DNA of 64,000 bases from Salinicoccus halodurans (GCF_900114445.1 NZ_FOTB01000003.1:248001-312000), one strand, 5' to 3'; counted from the stretch's first letter, positions 8,525-17,938 are shown. Numbers and translations: made by a program. The notes: generated by a model not told the origin, from the sequence alone.

Positions 8525-9719
8525 AATGATTTTTAAGATATGTTGTGATGTCTTTCTTCATCGATCGGATGTTTTCTTTGTATCGACGGTATTCGTCATC
8601 TGTCACTTCAGCATCTCTATAACGTGTCTCCATATAAATACTCAGTCTCTCTTTATCAATGATTTCATTTAGCCCGAGGCGTTGGATCCATTCTGTAATT
8701 GTTTCGTTGTGATAACGTCCCAGGTTTTTTGATGCCAGCCATTTTTCAAATTCAAAATATACTCTCCTCACCCGGCTGTCGGGTGCTTTTGCTATTTCAC
8801 GCTTTATCTTATTTTTTGAGTGGAAAATCGAAGCGGAAGAATTCATTTCACCGTTATTTTTACCGACAGACGGCTTGTTCCTTTTTTTATAATAAACATA
8901 AAGGACAGCAATGACTGCAATAATGAACAGAGTAGCCAGTATGGTATCGGCAGGCATCTGTGAAAAAGCTGATGTCTGATCGAATTCCGGCTGGACTTCT
9001 TCCCCTTCCCGGCCCTCAGGAACATTCTCCTTTTCTAATTCAGGTAATTCAATTTCAACATTTTCAAGCATGTGAAAAAATGGACGGAGCAGAAATATGA
9101 ATCCATTTAAAAGCAATACAACGGTATATTTTGCTGCGAACACAATATAGTGATACATCAGGCCAAGGAAAACACCGATCAGTATAAACGGTGCTGAAAG
9201 TATGGTGAACATGTAACAATTTTCATGTGTCGGGTACCCGTTACCAATCAGATGAACGATGATTCTGCCTGTAAAAAAGAAAATTATAAGACTCAGAAAA
9301 ATTAAATGAAAATATGGTGAATAAGCAATCGTGGCTTCTGTTGTCAGGACATTTGTAGCGATAAGCAGTAGAAAAGTAACGATGAGCGTTACTTTGGAAA
9401 ATGAATTATCGACATCATCATGCAGGTATTCCAGTCTCCATATCGGCAGATAGGCAACCAGCAATGCTGCGAGCCAGTTAAAGCCGAAACCGAGAGCAAC
9501 AATCAGCACAACCGGCAACATGAAGTATATTCTTACGGGCCTGAACCGACTGACAATGAAAAAACTCACAATCATCATCAATACGACAAGCGTTATGAAC
9601 GGGAGGATCAGCGCTTCTTTCCCGTTATGTACATTGAGGAGGAGAACGATGAACAACAATAAAAACATATCAGTAAGATAAGTATGGCTAAACTGGCAAA
9701 TATACTTTAATCTTTTCAT
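8523..9719 (-). CDS. DUF4129-containing membrane protein
   Basis: A 398-residue membrane protein. The first 210 residues hold about six to seven hydrophobic helices, then comes an acidic linker (around PELEKENVPEGREGEEVQ), one more helix (ILATLFIIAVIAVLYVYY), and a cytoplasmic C-terminal DUF4129 domain beginning near RRVYFEFEKWLASK. In related operons this position holds a transglutaminase-like protein with the same ending; no transglutaminase Cys-His-Asp core is present here, so only the membrane and DUF4129 parts are retained. Its start overlaps the DUF58 stop (ATGA). Function unknown; the operon suggests an assembly or stress role at the envelope. Confidence 0.8.
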   Translation of the reverse strand: MKRLKYICQFSHTYLTDMFLLLFIVLLLNVHNGKEALILPFITLVVLMMIVSFFIVSRFRPVRIYFMLPVVLIVALGFGFNWLAALLVAYLPIWRLEYLHDDVDNSFSKVTLIVTFLLLIATNVLTTEATIAYSPYFHLIFLSLIIFFFTGRIIVHLIGNGYPTHENCYMFTILSAPFILIGVFLGLMYHYIVFAAKYTVVLLLNGFIFLLRPFFHMLENVEIELPELEKENVPEGREGEEVQPEFDQTSAFSQMPADTILATLFIIAVIAVLYVYYKKRNKPSVGKNNGEMNSSASIFHSKNKIKREIAKAPDSRVRRVYFEFEKWLASKNLGRYHNETITEWIQRLGLNEIIDKERLSIYMETRYRDAEVTDDEYRRYKENIRSMKKDITTYLKNH

Positions 9720-10918
9720 GTACGGCCCCCCTCGCTGCTGTCAGCCTTAAAAGGGGTGATGCCATACTCGTTCAATTGAAATACATTGGCACCTTTTGTT
9801 TTTAAAATCGAAAGGTCTGCTGAAATGGAAGTATCGGCAATTCCTGTAAATATAACATGTGTGGAGAGTTCTTCATGCAGCTGCACATACCTCAGCAAGC
9901 GTTCGAAACTGAGGGTATAAGTAACAGTATTGATACGTGCAAGTGTTTCCAGAGTATGTTTAAAATGCAATTTACCCTCACCTTCATCCAACTTGAAAAA
10001 TGTGCGGTTGTCCATCATCACCATATTTGTGATGATTTTATAAGGTATTCCGGCTTCGGTTGCCCTGCCGGTGATAAATGTGATTTTCTCGAATGTTTCC
10101 TCGATGTTTTTTGGTGGTGCATAAGAATTTTCAGACCGTAAATTAATCAGTATCATCCATGTTATTTTAGTTGTCTTTTCGTAAAGTCTGGTTTGCAGTT
10201 CTCCGGTTTTTGCGGAGGCTTTCCAGTGGATAGCACGCATGCTGTCTTCTGGAAGGTAATTCCTTGTACCGGTTGGCCTCAAAGGATCAGAGAACAACGC
10301 ATTCTGCTGCATGAAACTTCCCTGGATCATCTGATTTTCCATCCCTTCATTATGTACGGCATAACGATCAGGGTAAACGATGATTTCATGATCAGGCCTG
10401 CCGGTTTGTTTGAGATCAAGGGTGTTGAATCCAAAAATCTGCGGGATGTTTATTTCCGCTTTGACAATCTTGCTCACCCCTCTTGAATATCCCGTAAAGG
10501 GCACTTCAATGATGATTGAACTCTTCGGCATTACTGTGAATGTAATTGCAGTAACGGTATGCTGTCTGATTCCAGTAGATATATCATTCACAAATCGGAT
10601 GTCATCCCCGGCTGACAAAGATATCTTTCCACCGAGTATAGGCATGATGCCTTCCTGCGTTATTTTGATCCGAATGCTGTCTTCCTGGTTTTTATAGATG
10701 CGTATCTCTTTATTCAGTATTTCGAGTCTGAGCTTTTGCGCAACATTTTTTTCATATAAATAGCTCAGTAATGCAAAGGATATGAAAAAGCCCAATGAAA
10801 CGGCAATCATAATGTTCAGAGTTATCCCATAAAAAATATTCAGAATGAAGAGAATGACAACAGAGCCGATGAAAAATGTCATGGTCCTTGAATTTTTAAA
10901 ATCAATTTTAAATTTCAT
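9716..10918 (-). CDS. DUF58 domain protein
   Basis: About 400 residues: two N-terminal membrane helices (FFIGSVVILFILNIFYGI and the next hydrophobic stretch), a beta-rich domain, then the DUF58 signature, RNYLPEDSMRAIHWKASAKTG, around residues 215-240, and a von Willebrand-like C-terminal part. DUF58 proteins usually travel with MoxR ATPases, as here. The ATG at 10918 has GGAG nine bases upstream; a TTG seven codons earlier also keeps the frame open but has a poor ribosome binding site. The gene overlaps moxR by 11 bases and the DUF4129 gene by 4, so translation is coupled. Confidence 0.85.
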   Translation of the reverse strand: MKFKIDFKNSRTMTFFIGSVVILFILNIFYGITLNIMIAVSLGFFISFALLSYLYEKNVAQKLRLEILNKEIRIYKNQEDSIRIKITQEGIMPILGGKISLSAGDDIRFVNDISTGIRQHTVTAITFTVMPKSSIIIEVPFTGYSRGVSKIVKAEINIPQIFGFNTLDLKQTGRPDHEIIVYPDRYAVHNEGMENQMIQGSFMQQNALFSDPLRPTGTRNYLPEDSMRAIHWKASAKTGELQTRLYEKTTKITWMILINLRSENSYAPPKNIEETFEKITFITGRATEAGIPYKIITNMVMMDNRTFFKLDEGEGKLHFKHTLETLARINTVTYTLSFERLLRYVQLHEELSTHVIFTGIADTSISADLSILKTKGANVFQLNEYGITPFKADSSEGGRT

Positions 10919-11867
10919 CTCTTGCGACTCCGTATTCAACAGGCACTTCTGAGGAGTTGATAATGTCCTCGATTATCGCAGTGGAATCTGTAATAGTCAT
11001 GCCTTCGATATTCAATACCAGGCGGTGACCAAGCACGAATGGTGCGATATATTTAACATCCTCAGGCGTTAAATAATATCTGTTTCTAAGCAGTGCAATC
11101 CCTTTGGCAGCCTGCATCAGAGCGATGGTACCGCGTGGCGATACACCGAGTTCGATATGCTCATGATTTCTCGAATTATAAATAAGATCAAGAATATAAT
11201 CCTGAACGGTTTCATTTACTTCCACTTCGGATAACCGGTGCTGCAATTCAATGATTTCATCTTTTTGAAACACTGGATTTATCCCATCCAGGGCATTTTT
11301 TACACCATGAGTATCAAGCATTAATTTTTCTTCTTCCCTTGAAGGGTAACCCAGATCTATTTTCATCAGAAAGCGGTCCATCTGTGCTTCGGGCAGATCA
11401 AAGGTGCCCTGTTTGGACTCAATAGGATTTTGTGTAGCGAGAACGATGAAGGGCTCACTTACAGGAATGCGTTCACCATCTATCGTCACCTGTTTCTCCT
11501 CCATTACTTCGAGCAGTGCCGACTGAGTTCTGGGTGTGGCCCTGTTGATTTCATCTGCAAGCAGTATATCAGTATCGACCGGTCCTCTACGCAATTCAAA
11601 TTCCTGTGTTTTGGGATTATATATGTTGAGACCTGTAATGTCGGAAGGCAGTACATCCGGTGTAAACTGGATTCTTTTAAAAGATCCGCCTATCGCCTTT
11701 GCAACTGCTTTGGAAAGCATGGTTTTCCCTGTGCCGGGCACACTTTCAAAAAGAATATGTCCTTTTTGCAGCATGCTGACGAAGACGAGTTCAATTACTT
11801 TTTCATGTCCTATAATCACTTTACCCACTTCATTTTTAAAAAGAGTCAATTTCTCCTCTATGTTCAT
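10908..11867 (-). CDS. MoxR-family AAA+ ATPase
   Basis: A 319-residue AAA+ ATPase of the MoxR group, thought to act as a chaperone that matures or inserts partner proteins. It has Walker A SVPGTGKT, the MoxR stretch FTPDVLPSDITGLNIYN, Walker B ILLADEINRATPRTQSALLEVMEE, sensor 1 LATQNPIE and the C-terminal lid with SPRGTIALMQAAK. It is the first gene of a three-gene operon with the DUF58 and DUF4129 proteins; its ribosome binding site is AGAGGGGGAA. The client protein is unknown. Confidence 0.93.
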   Translation of the reverse strand: MNIEEKLTLFKNEVGKVIIGHEKVIELVFVSMLQKGHILFESVPGTGKTMLSKAVAKAIGGSFKRIQFTPDVLPSDITGLNIYNPKTQEFELRRGPVDTDILLADEINRATPRTQSALLEVMEEKQVTIDGERIPVSEPFIVLATQNPIESKQGTFDLPEAQMDRFLMKIDLGYPSREEEKLMLDTHGVKNALDGINPVFQKDEIIELQHRLSEVEVNETVQDYILDLIYNSRNHEHIELGVSPRGTIALMQAAKGIALLRNRYYLTPEDVKYIAPFVLGHRLVLNIEGMTITDSTAIIEDIINSSEVPVEYGVARDEI

Positions 11868-11986
11868 AAAATTCCCCCTCTGTTTACATTCTAGTATTAA
11901 GAGTGAAAATGTACAATCACATTGAAAGATTGTGCATGAAACACGTCATGTGAGGGAATGGAGTTAAAAAAGACGGAGGTATAAGG

Positions 11987-13171
11987 ATGAAGAATCATTA
12001 TAAACTCGTTATTCTCGGCGGCGGTGCAGGCGGCATATCGACTGCGAGCAGGATTTTAAGTAAAAATAAAAATCTGAAGAATGAAATACTCATCATTGAG
12101 CCGGACGATTATCACTATTTCCAGCCGGCATGGCCGTTGGTCGGGAGTGGAGAAGTAAATCTGGAATCCACCTGGAAGCCTATGGAAAAAGTATTGCCGA
12201 AAGGTTCAAAGTGGCTGCAGGAGAGAGTAGAACGAGTTGCTCCCGTAGGCCGGGTTGTAAAGGCGGGGGATTATAATATCGAATATGATTTTCTTGTAGT
12301 CGCTCTTGGGATTGAATTGAATTATGAAGCGATAGAAGGTCTTCCTGAAGCACTCGGCACCAGTGGTATCTGCACAAACTATCTGGTGGATCATGTGGAA
12401 TACACTTATGACACACTGACCAAAGTGACATCGGGAAATATAATCGTCACGAAGCCAAAATCGAAAATCAAAGGCGGTGTCTCTGCTGAGAACTCGCTGT
12501 TTACAATGGATAACTTTTTAAAAAGCAGGGAGAGAAGTGCGGACATTGTTTTTCGGAGCGGCAAACAGGAAATATTTGAAGTAAAGAAATATGACGACAG
12601 TCTGCGTGAGCAGATGGATGAAAAAAACATTGACTATGAATTGAATCAGGAATTAATAAAAATAGATGCGAGTGAGAAAAAAGCTGTTTTCGAGAATGCC
12701 CAAACGGGAGAAAAGAGTACTGAGTCATTCGAAATGATCGTTGTTACTCCGCCAATGCATGGTCCTTCTGTTCTTGATGATTCCAATCTTCTTGATGAAG
12801 AAGGATGGGTGGATGTCGATCCCTATACAATGATGCACAAAACTTATACAACAGTATTTTCATTGGGAGATTCCTCCAGTCTGCCGACAGTCAAGATGGG
12901 CGGTGCAGTCAGAAAGCAGATGCCTGTTCTGGTGGAGAACCTGCTGGACCGGATGAATGACAAAGAGCCATCCCATGAGTATGATGGTAAAACTGCATGT
13001 CCGATTGCAACTGAATACGGTGAACTCATACTGGCTGAATTCGGTTATGACAGAATTCCTGAAGAAACTACGTTCCTCGACCAGTCCGACGACAAGAAAT
13101 TCCTGTACCAGTTCAAAAAAAATATGCTCCCCATCATGTATTGGTATGGCATGTTAAAAGGCAAAGCATAA
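11987..13171 (+). CDS. Sulfide:quinone oxidoreductase-like flavoprotein, one catalytic Cys missing
   Basis: A 394-residue FAD/NAD(P)-type disulfide oxidoreductase that resembles type II sulfide:quinone oxidoreductases along its whole length. It has the N-terminal dinucleotide motif LVILGGGAGGISTA, the FQPAWPLVGSG segment, LVVALGIELNY, a VFSLGDSSSLPT FAD motif and a C-terminal amphipathic LPIMYWYGMLKG end. The two redox cysteines of such enzymes are expected at KCAGAPQK and near TACPIATEYG. The second is present (Cys338) but the first site reads IKGGVSAEN, with Gly at 163. Another Cys lies at 129 (GICTNY). It may have lost or changed the sulfide reaction. RBS GGAGG. It is not next to cst or other sulfur genes. 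Confidence 0.85.
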   Translation: MKNHYKLVILGGGAGGISTASRILSKNKNLKNEILIIEPDDYHYFQPAWPLVGSGEVNLESTWKPMEKVLPKGSKWLQERVERVAPVGRVVKAGDYNIEYDFLVVALGIELNYEAIEGLPEALGTSGICTNYLVDHVEYTYDTLTKVTSGNIIVTKPKSKIKGGVSAENSLFTMDNFLKSRERSADIVFRSGKQEIFEVKKYDDSLREQMDEKNIDYELNQELIKIDASEKKAVFENAQTGEKSTESFEMIVVTPPMHGPSVLDDSNLLDEEGWVDVDPYTMMHKTYTTVFSLGDSSSLPTVKMGGAVRKQMPVLVENLLDRMNDKEPSHEYDGKTACPIATEYGELILAEFGYDRIPEETTFLDQSDDKKFLYQFKKNMLPIMYWYGMLKGKA

Positions 13172-13172
13172 A

Positions 13173-13200
13173 AAATCCCGATGCTCCAGCATCGGGATTT
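13173..13200. terminator. Bidirectional terminator SQR-like / Na-Pi cotransporter
   Basis: A 13-base perfect stem, AAATCCCGATGCT (13173-13185) and AGCATCGGGATTT (13188-13200), lies between the convergent genes; both strands have T-rich tails. Confidence 0.9.
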
Positions 13201-13206
13201 TGATTT

Positions 13207-14874
13207 TTATTCATATATTGTAAAATCTTCGGTCAATTCATCATGATCTGCATCAAGATTCGTTTCGGAAATATTTCTGGCATTATAGCCAATCCGTTCG
13301 AGATTGCTGATGAGATCTACATAGAGCAGACCGCCATCCGTAGAACACACGCCTCTATTAAGTCGTTTGACATGCTGCTTTCTGAGCTTGTTTTCAATCT
13401 TATAAGATTTCTGGCTGAGTCGGATGACTTCCTCCAATTCCTGTGGACTGTATATATCCAGAGAATCGATGGATTTCTTGAATGACTTATAAACATGTTC
13501 ATAAAGATTCTGCAGACCTTCCTGTGCTTCCTCGGAGATCTCGATCTTTTCTTTGAACTTCTTGTTGTAGGATTCAGTATAGTCATTGATCTGTATGCTT
13601 ACTTTATACAAGATACGCGTGATTTCAAGCAACGTTGCCTGTCTCTCGATATCTTCACTGCTGATGTCATATTTAGAAGCATCGATCAGATATTTTTTGA
13701 TGCTGTCCTGTAGCGTCTCCACGACATTGATTTTCTCTTTGATTTCTTTATACTTTTTATTGTCTCCAGTGTTACTGAAGTTTTGTGCATCATCTAAAAT
13801 GCTGAGTGTCAGATTACCAAGATTCTTAACTTCATTCTGTGCACCCTGAAGGGCAATGCCGGGTGAATTTTTCAAGAGCAGAGGATCGAGCTGGTTCGGC
13901 TGGAATTCTTCTGAAAAATCCTTGCCGGGTATGATTTTTGTAACCAGCCATGCCATTGCGAATATGAACGGCAGCTGCATCAGCGTGTTCGTAATGTTGA
14001 AAGAACCGTGCGCAAAAGCAATGGTCATTTCCGGATTCAACGACAATGCTCCCTGGAGGAATTCAACATATCTTACAAAGAGCGGCATGATGATGATGAA
14101 TACGACCGCACCGATCAGATTGAACATAACGTGTACCATAGCTGCACGCTTTGCTGCGATTGAACCTACAAGCGCTGCAAGAACTGCAGTGATCGTTGTA
14201 CCCAGGTTATCCCCCAGCAAGATTGGAAGCGCCGCGCCCAGTTCGAGAAGATCATTGGCATAGAATCCCTGAAGAATCGCGATTGTTGCACTGGAACTCT
14301 GAACAATAACCGTCATTATTGCACCAACAGCAACACCAAGGATCGGATTATGGGACATCGTCAGCATCATGTCAGTAAATGCTTCCAGGTTTGCGAGAGG
14401 CTTGACTCCCTGGCTCATCAGATCCAGACCGTAGAATAAGGCACCAAAGCCGAACAGTACGCGGCCAAGGTTGATTGCTTTCGGTCTGTTACCGAGGAAG
14501 AAAATCATAAATGTACCGAGTGCGAGGATAGGCAGTGAATACTCACCTATATCCAAGCCGATTAGAAATGCAGTGATCGTCGTACCAATATTTGCACCCA
14601 TAATGACACCAATAGCCTGCCTGAGTGTCATGAAACCGGCTGAAACGAGTCCGATTGTAATGACCGTAGTCCCTGAGCTGCTCTGTATCAGCCCGGTAAC
14701 AATAATCCCGGCAAGAACACCCAGCAATGGATTGGATGTCATGCGGTTCAGGATTTCGCGGAGACGGTCCCCGGCTGCTGCCTGAAGACCATCGCCCATC
14801 ATTTTAATACCATAAAGAAAAATACCTAGTCCGCCTAAAAATAGAAAGATGACTTCCATCGGACTGAGTTCCAT
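13207..14874 (-). CDS. Na+/phosphate cotransporter, NptA/YjbB family with PhoU-like tail
   Basis: A 555-residue type II Na/Pi cotransporter. The membrane half has two inverted repeats, each with the QSSS substrate motif: GLIQSSSGTTVITIGL near residue 65 and VIVQSSSATIAIL near residue 190. Nearby are GANIGTTITAFL and GDNLGTTITAVL. After residue 340 comes a helical cytoplasmic PhoU-like domain (charged heptads such as YKEIKEKINVVETLQDSIKK), thought to sense or gate. It probably imports phosphate with sodium; some relatives export it. ATG start behind GTGGGGG. The long upstream region carries a minus-strand TATAAT at 14961-14966. Confidence 0.92.
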   Translation of the reverse strand: MELSPMEVIFLFLGGLGIFLYGIKMMGDGLQAAAGDRLREILNRMTSNPLLGVLAGIIVTGLIQSSSGTTVITIGLVSAGFMTLRQAIGVIMGANIGTTITAFLIGLDIGEYSLPILALGTFMIFFLGNRPKAINLGRVLFGFGALFYGLDLMSQGVKPLANLEAFTDMMLTMSHNPILGVAVGAIMTVIVQSSSATIAILQGFYANDLLELGAALPILLGDNLGTTITAVLAALVGSIAAKRAAMVHVMFNLIGAVVFIIIMPLFVRYVEFLQGALSLNPEMTIAFAHGSFNITNTLMQLPFIFAMAWLVTKIIPGKDFSEEFQPNQLDPLLLKNSPGIALQGAQNEVKNLGNLTLSILDDAQNFSNTGDNKKYKEIKEKINVVETLQDSIKKYLIDASKYDISSEDIERQATLLEITRILYKVSIQINDYTESYNKKFKEKIEISEEAQEGLQNLYEHVYKSFKKSIDSLDIYSPQELEEVIRLSQKSYKIENKLRKQHVKRLNRGVCSTDGGLLYVDLISNLERIGYNARNISETNLDADHDELTEDFTIYE

Positions 14875-15215
14875 AAATATTCCCCCACTTAGGCACCTTG
14901 GCGCCTTTACAATAATTTAATTAATTTTACGTGTAATTTACAATACTTGTTACGATTTTCATTATAGGATGGAATTTGACAAAATGCATTAAAATAAATA
15001 AATTAACCCGGGTTAAATTCTTACATTTGCAATAATGTGACCTTTAATAGAATTTTTAAAATTTTTTAACAAAGTCTTAACAATCTACTTTTAGTATAGA
15101 GTTTGTGGCAGAAATAACAATGTATTGAATTATGGAAAAGTTCAGTCGACATAGAAGGAGCAATGTGAGAAACTAATACTTAACCTAAAACAACTGTGAA
15201 TAGGAGGAATTGGCT
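14875..15215. promoter_or_regulatory. Divergent intergenic region (341 bases) with palindrome
   Basis: No gene is seen here. For the minus-strand Na/Pi gene there is TATAAT at 14961-14966 with a weak -35. For the plus strand, TTGACA (14976-14981), 17 bases and TAAATT (14999-15004) make a fair sigma-A promoter, which would give the HAD gene a long (about 200-base) leader. The perfect 14-base palindrome TTAACCCGGGTTAA (15003-15016) overlaps that -10 and is a likely operator. A near-palindrome with AGGC/GCCT ends lies at 14889-14905, just ahead of the Na/Pi ribosome binding site. Confidence 0.55.
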
Positions 15216-16325
15216 GTGACTGTGGTATTATTCGATGTTGACGGGGTGTTTCTCAGTGAGGAAAGGTGTTTCGATGTTTCCGCACTGGCAGTACATGAAA
15301 TGCTCTACAGTCCCAGATATTTAAATTTGGGAAAAGAAAAATTTAAAATTGATTATACAGATGAGGAAATTGATTTGATCCGCGCGTCTACTTTCAGTGA
15401 TGATGAAGTGCTGGAACGGTTCAAAAAAATGGGACTCAACTCTAACTGGGATATGCTTTTTGTCACATTTTCCGTTCTGTATATCAATCTCATCAAGCAG
15501 TCCAATATCAGTGTAGATAATGTGGATATCTCTGACATCTACAAAGTCGGTGAGATGCTTGGTGATTTGGAAGTGGACTACAACCAGGTTGTGGATTTCC
15601 TCAAAGAAGGGAATTATACAAAAGATACTATCTATACGGAACTGATTGAATATGCGCGACAGAGAATTGATATTACAAATCCGGAAATTTTTGACATGCA
15701 TGGCCCGATCTGGAGCACCGGCCAATACAAATATCAGGAATGGTATCTTGGAAGCAATGGTGTTAAAACATCTACGGGAAGGGAAGCCGAAGAAGAAGAA
15801 AAGCAAGGATTCATCAACGATGAAGAATGGATTCGTCATCCTGAAGATATTAAAGATATGCTCAAACGGCTTCTCGCAGCCGGTGTAGAGATTGGAGTAG
15901 CCACGGGCAGACCGAGACAGGAGACATTGATTCCGTTCCATCAACAGGGGCTCATGGACCTTTTCAGAAACAACAGAGTTTCCACTGCTTCCGAAGTGCT
16001 TGCTGCTGAAGGTACAGAAGGTATTGACGTCTCTCTGGCCAAACCTCATCCATACAGCTATCTTTGGAGTCTCTATGAGCATGATGAATCTTATTTCAAT
16101 GATGCGGTGAATAAACGCAATTTATCCGATGATAAGTTATTCATTATCGGGGATTCCATAGCGGATTTCTATTGTGCAGATGCCATCGGTGCAGATTTCA
16201 TCGCAACACTGACAGGACTCACAGGAAAAGAAATCATCCCAAGCTTCGAAGATCTCGGAGTGACGAACATGGTGGACTCCGTTTTGGAAACAGAAGAAAT
16301 CATACTTAAAAACCATCACAAATGA
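15216..16325 (+). CDS. HAD-superfamily hydrolase with large cap
   Basis: A 369-residue haloacid-dehalogenase-type phosphatase. Motif I is LFDVDGVFLSEE at the extreme N-terminus, motif II is GVATGRPRQE, motif III is the Lys in SLAKPHPYSY and motif IV is IIGDSIADFYCADAIGAD. About 200 residues of mostly helical cap separate motifs I and II, much more than in small phosphatases. The GTG at 15216 has AGGAGG eight bases upstream; a TTG two codons earlier is too close to it. It converges on serA across a shared terminator. A phosphoserine phosphatase role is possible from that neighbourhood but not shown by sequence. Confidence 0.8.
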   Translation: MTVVLFDVDGVFLSEERCFDVSALAVHEMLYSPRYLNLGKEKFKIDYTDEEIDLIRASTFSDDEVLERFKKMGLNSNWDMLFVTFSVLYINLIKQSNISVDNVDISDIYKVGEMLGDLEVDYNQVVDFLKEGNYTKDTIYTELIEYARQRIDITNPEIFDMHGPIWSTGQYKYQEWYLGSNGVKTSTGREAEEEEKQGFINDEEWIRHPEDIKDMLKRLLAAGVEIGVATGRPRQETLIPFHQQGLMDLFRNNRVSTASEVLAAEGTEGIDVSLAKPHPYSYLWSLYEHDESYFNDAVNKRNLSDDKLFIIGDSIADFYCADAIGADFIATLTGLTGKEIIPSFEDLGVTNMVDSVLETEEIILKNHHK

Positions 16326-16340
16326 TTGTGATGGTTTTTT
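16310..16340. terminator. Bidirectional terminator HAD hydrolase / serA
   Basis: AAACCATCACAA (16310-16321) and TTGTGATGGTTT (16326-16337) form a perfect 12-base stem with a four-base loop that includes part of the HAD stop codon. Confidence 0.88.
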
Positions 16341-16345
16341 GCATA

Positions 16346-17938
16346 TTATGATAAATCTACCTGTTTCAGTCCATTGAACCCTTCGATTCCGCTCAATTCC
16401 TCCATCGCTTCATCGTTCACTCCCTGATCAAGAGAGAGGGAGAGTAGTGCATTTCCACCCGCATCATGTCTTCCGAGCTGCATGCTCGCAATGTTGACTT
16501 TATGTGTTCCGAGTGTGATGCCCATTTCACCGATGATTCCCGGGCGGTCCTGGTGGTCTATGAACAGCAGGTGTTTTGTAGGTTTGATATCTACTTGGAA
16601 TTCATTGATTTTAACAATGCGTTCCCCGTATCCGTTAAGTACACTTGCACCGAGGATGAGTGTTTCATCTTCATTGATCAGTTCCGCTTCCAGATAGTTG
16701 CTGTATCCGTGTGCTTTTCCTTTTTTCTCCACTTTATATACTACATCCTGCTCCTGCAGCAGATAAAGGGCGTTTATAATATTGACGTTTTCCCCCAGAT
16801 GAGGTTTGAGCAGACTTGCAACGAATGAACGTGTCAGCATGCTTGTATCATCCAGTGCAAGTTCCCCATGATATTTCAGTTTGATTTCTGCAGGGGGACG
16901 ATTCATCATCTGGATACCCACTTCACCCATATGATTTGCAATATTGATATACGGTTTCAGTTCATTATTGATATTTTCGCTGATACGCGGCGCATTCACA
17001 GCGTGTATGATTGTATTGTTTTCAAGAATATCGATGATTTCCCGGGACACACTGATTGCAACCTTCTCCTGTGCTTCCACTGTGGAAGCGCCGAGGTGAG
17101 GGGTGACCACAATTTTAGGGTGACTGAGTAATTCCTGGTCTGTCGGTGGTTCCTCTTCGAATACATCAAGTGCGGCACCGTCGATCTGCCCTTCATTCAA
17201 TGCATTAACCAAGGCTTTTTCATCGATGATTCCGCCGCGGGCGACATTGACGATCTTCAGTCCTGGTTTTGTCTTCTCGAAAAAGTCTGCACCTACAATT
17301 CCTTTTGTCTGTGGTGTAAGCGGAGTGTGTACAGTAAGAAAATCCGCCTGTTCTGCAATTTCATCGACTTCCATCTTCTCTATTTCAGCTTCCTGCGCCT
17401 TGTCATCGGATAAGTATGGATCGAAAGCAATGATTCTCATGCCGAAGCTCTGGGCACGCTTGGCGACACCGAAACCGATTTTACCGACACCGATGATCCC
17501 CAGTGTCTTGCCGTACATTTCTGTTCCCTTATGCCCTTTTCTGTTCCATTTACCTTCTGATAATTCTTTATGGGCAGCCGGGATATCACGGGTCAGGGAC
17601 AGCATCATCGCCATTGTGTGTTCAGTCGCGCTGATCGTATTGCCGTCCGGTGCGTTGATGACGATAACACCATGCTTCGTCGCAGCTTCGATATCAATAT
17701 TGTCGATGCCGACACCGGCGCGGGCAATGACCTTAAGCGTGCGTGCATAGCGGATTATCTCTTCTGTGACCGTCGTCTGACTGCGTACAATCAGCGCGTG
17801 ATATTCATGGACGATTTCCAGAATTTCTTTTTCGCTGAGTCCGGTGTTTATATCCACATCATAATTGGGGTGATCCAGAAGTTCTTTGATGCCATCTTCA
17901 CTTACAGGATCGAGCACGAGTATTTTATAATTTTCCAT
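16346..17938 (-). CDS. serA: D-3-phosphoglycerate dehydrogenase
   Basis: First enzyme of serine synthesis: oxidises 3-phosphoglycerate to 3-phosphohydroxypyruvate with NAD+. It has 530 residues, the long type: a split substrate domain, the Rossmann domain with LGIIGVGKIGFGVAKRA, catalytic Arg in NVARGGIIDE, Glu in LDVFEEEPP and His in VVTPHLGAST, then an allosteric-substrate-binding domain and a C-terminal ACT domain starting near HLLFIDHQDRPGIIGEMG, which suggests serine control. The start is the ATG at 17938 behind AGGAGG; upstream in-frame codons have no ribosome binding site. It overlaps the preceding aminotransferase by 14 bases, so they are co-translated. Confidence 0.97.
   Translation of the reverse strand: MENYKILVLDPVSEDGIKELLDHPNYDVDINTGLSEKEILEIVHEYHALIVRSQTTVTEEIIRYARTLKVIARAGVGIDNIDIEAATKHGVIVINAPDGNTISATEHTMAMMLSLTRDIPAAHKELSEGKWNRKGHKGTEMYGKTLGIIGVGKIGFGVAKRAQSFGMRIIAFDPYLSDDKAQEAEIEKMEVDEIAEQADFLTVHTPLTPQTKGIVGADFFEKTKPGLKIVNVARGGIIDEKALVNALNEGQIDGAALDVFEEEPPTDQELLSHPKIVVTPHLGASTVEAQEKVAISVSREIIDILENNTIIHAVNAPRISENINNELKPYINIANHMGEVGIQMMNRPPAEIKLKYHGELALDDTSMLTRSFVASLLKPHLGENVNIINALYLLQEQDVVYKVEKKGKAHGYSNYLEAELINEDETLILGASVLNGYGERIVKINEFQVDIKPTKHLLFIDHQDRPGIIGEMGITLGTHKVNIASMQLGRHDAGGNALLSLSLDQGVNDEAMEELSGIEGFNGLKQVDLS

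Noticed and set aside
15321-16082. 253-residue frame antisense to the HAD hydrolase
   Set aside because: The sense frame carries all four HAD motifs; the antisense frame has none of any family.
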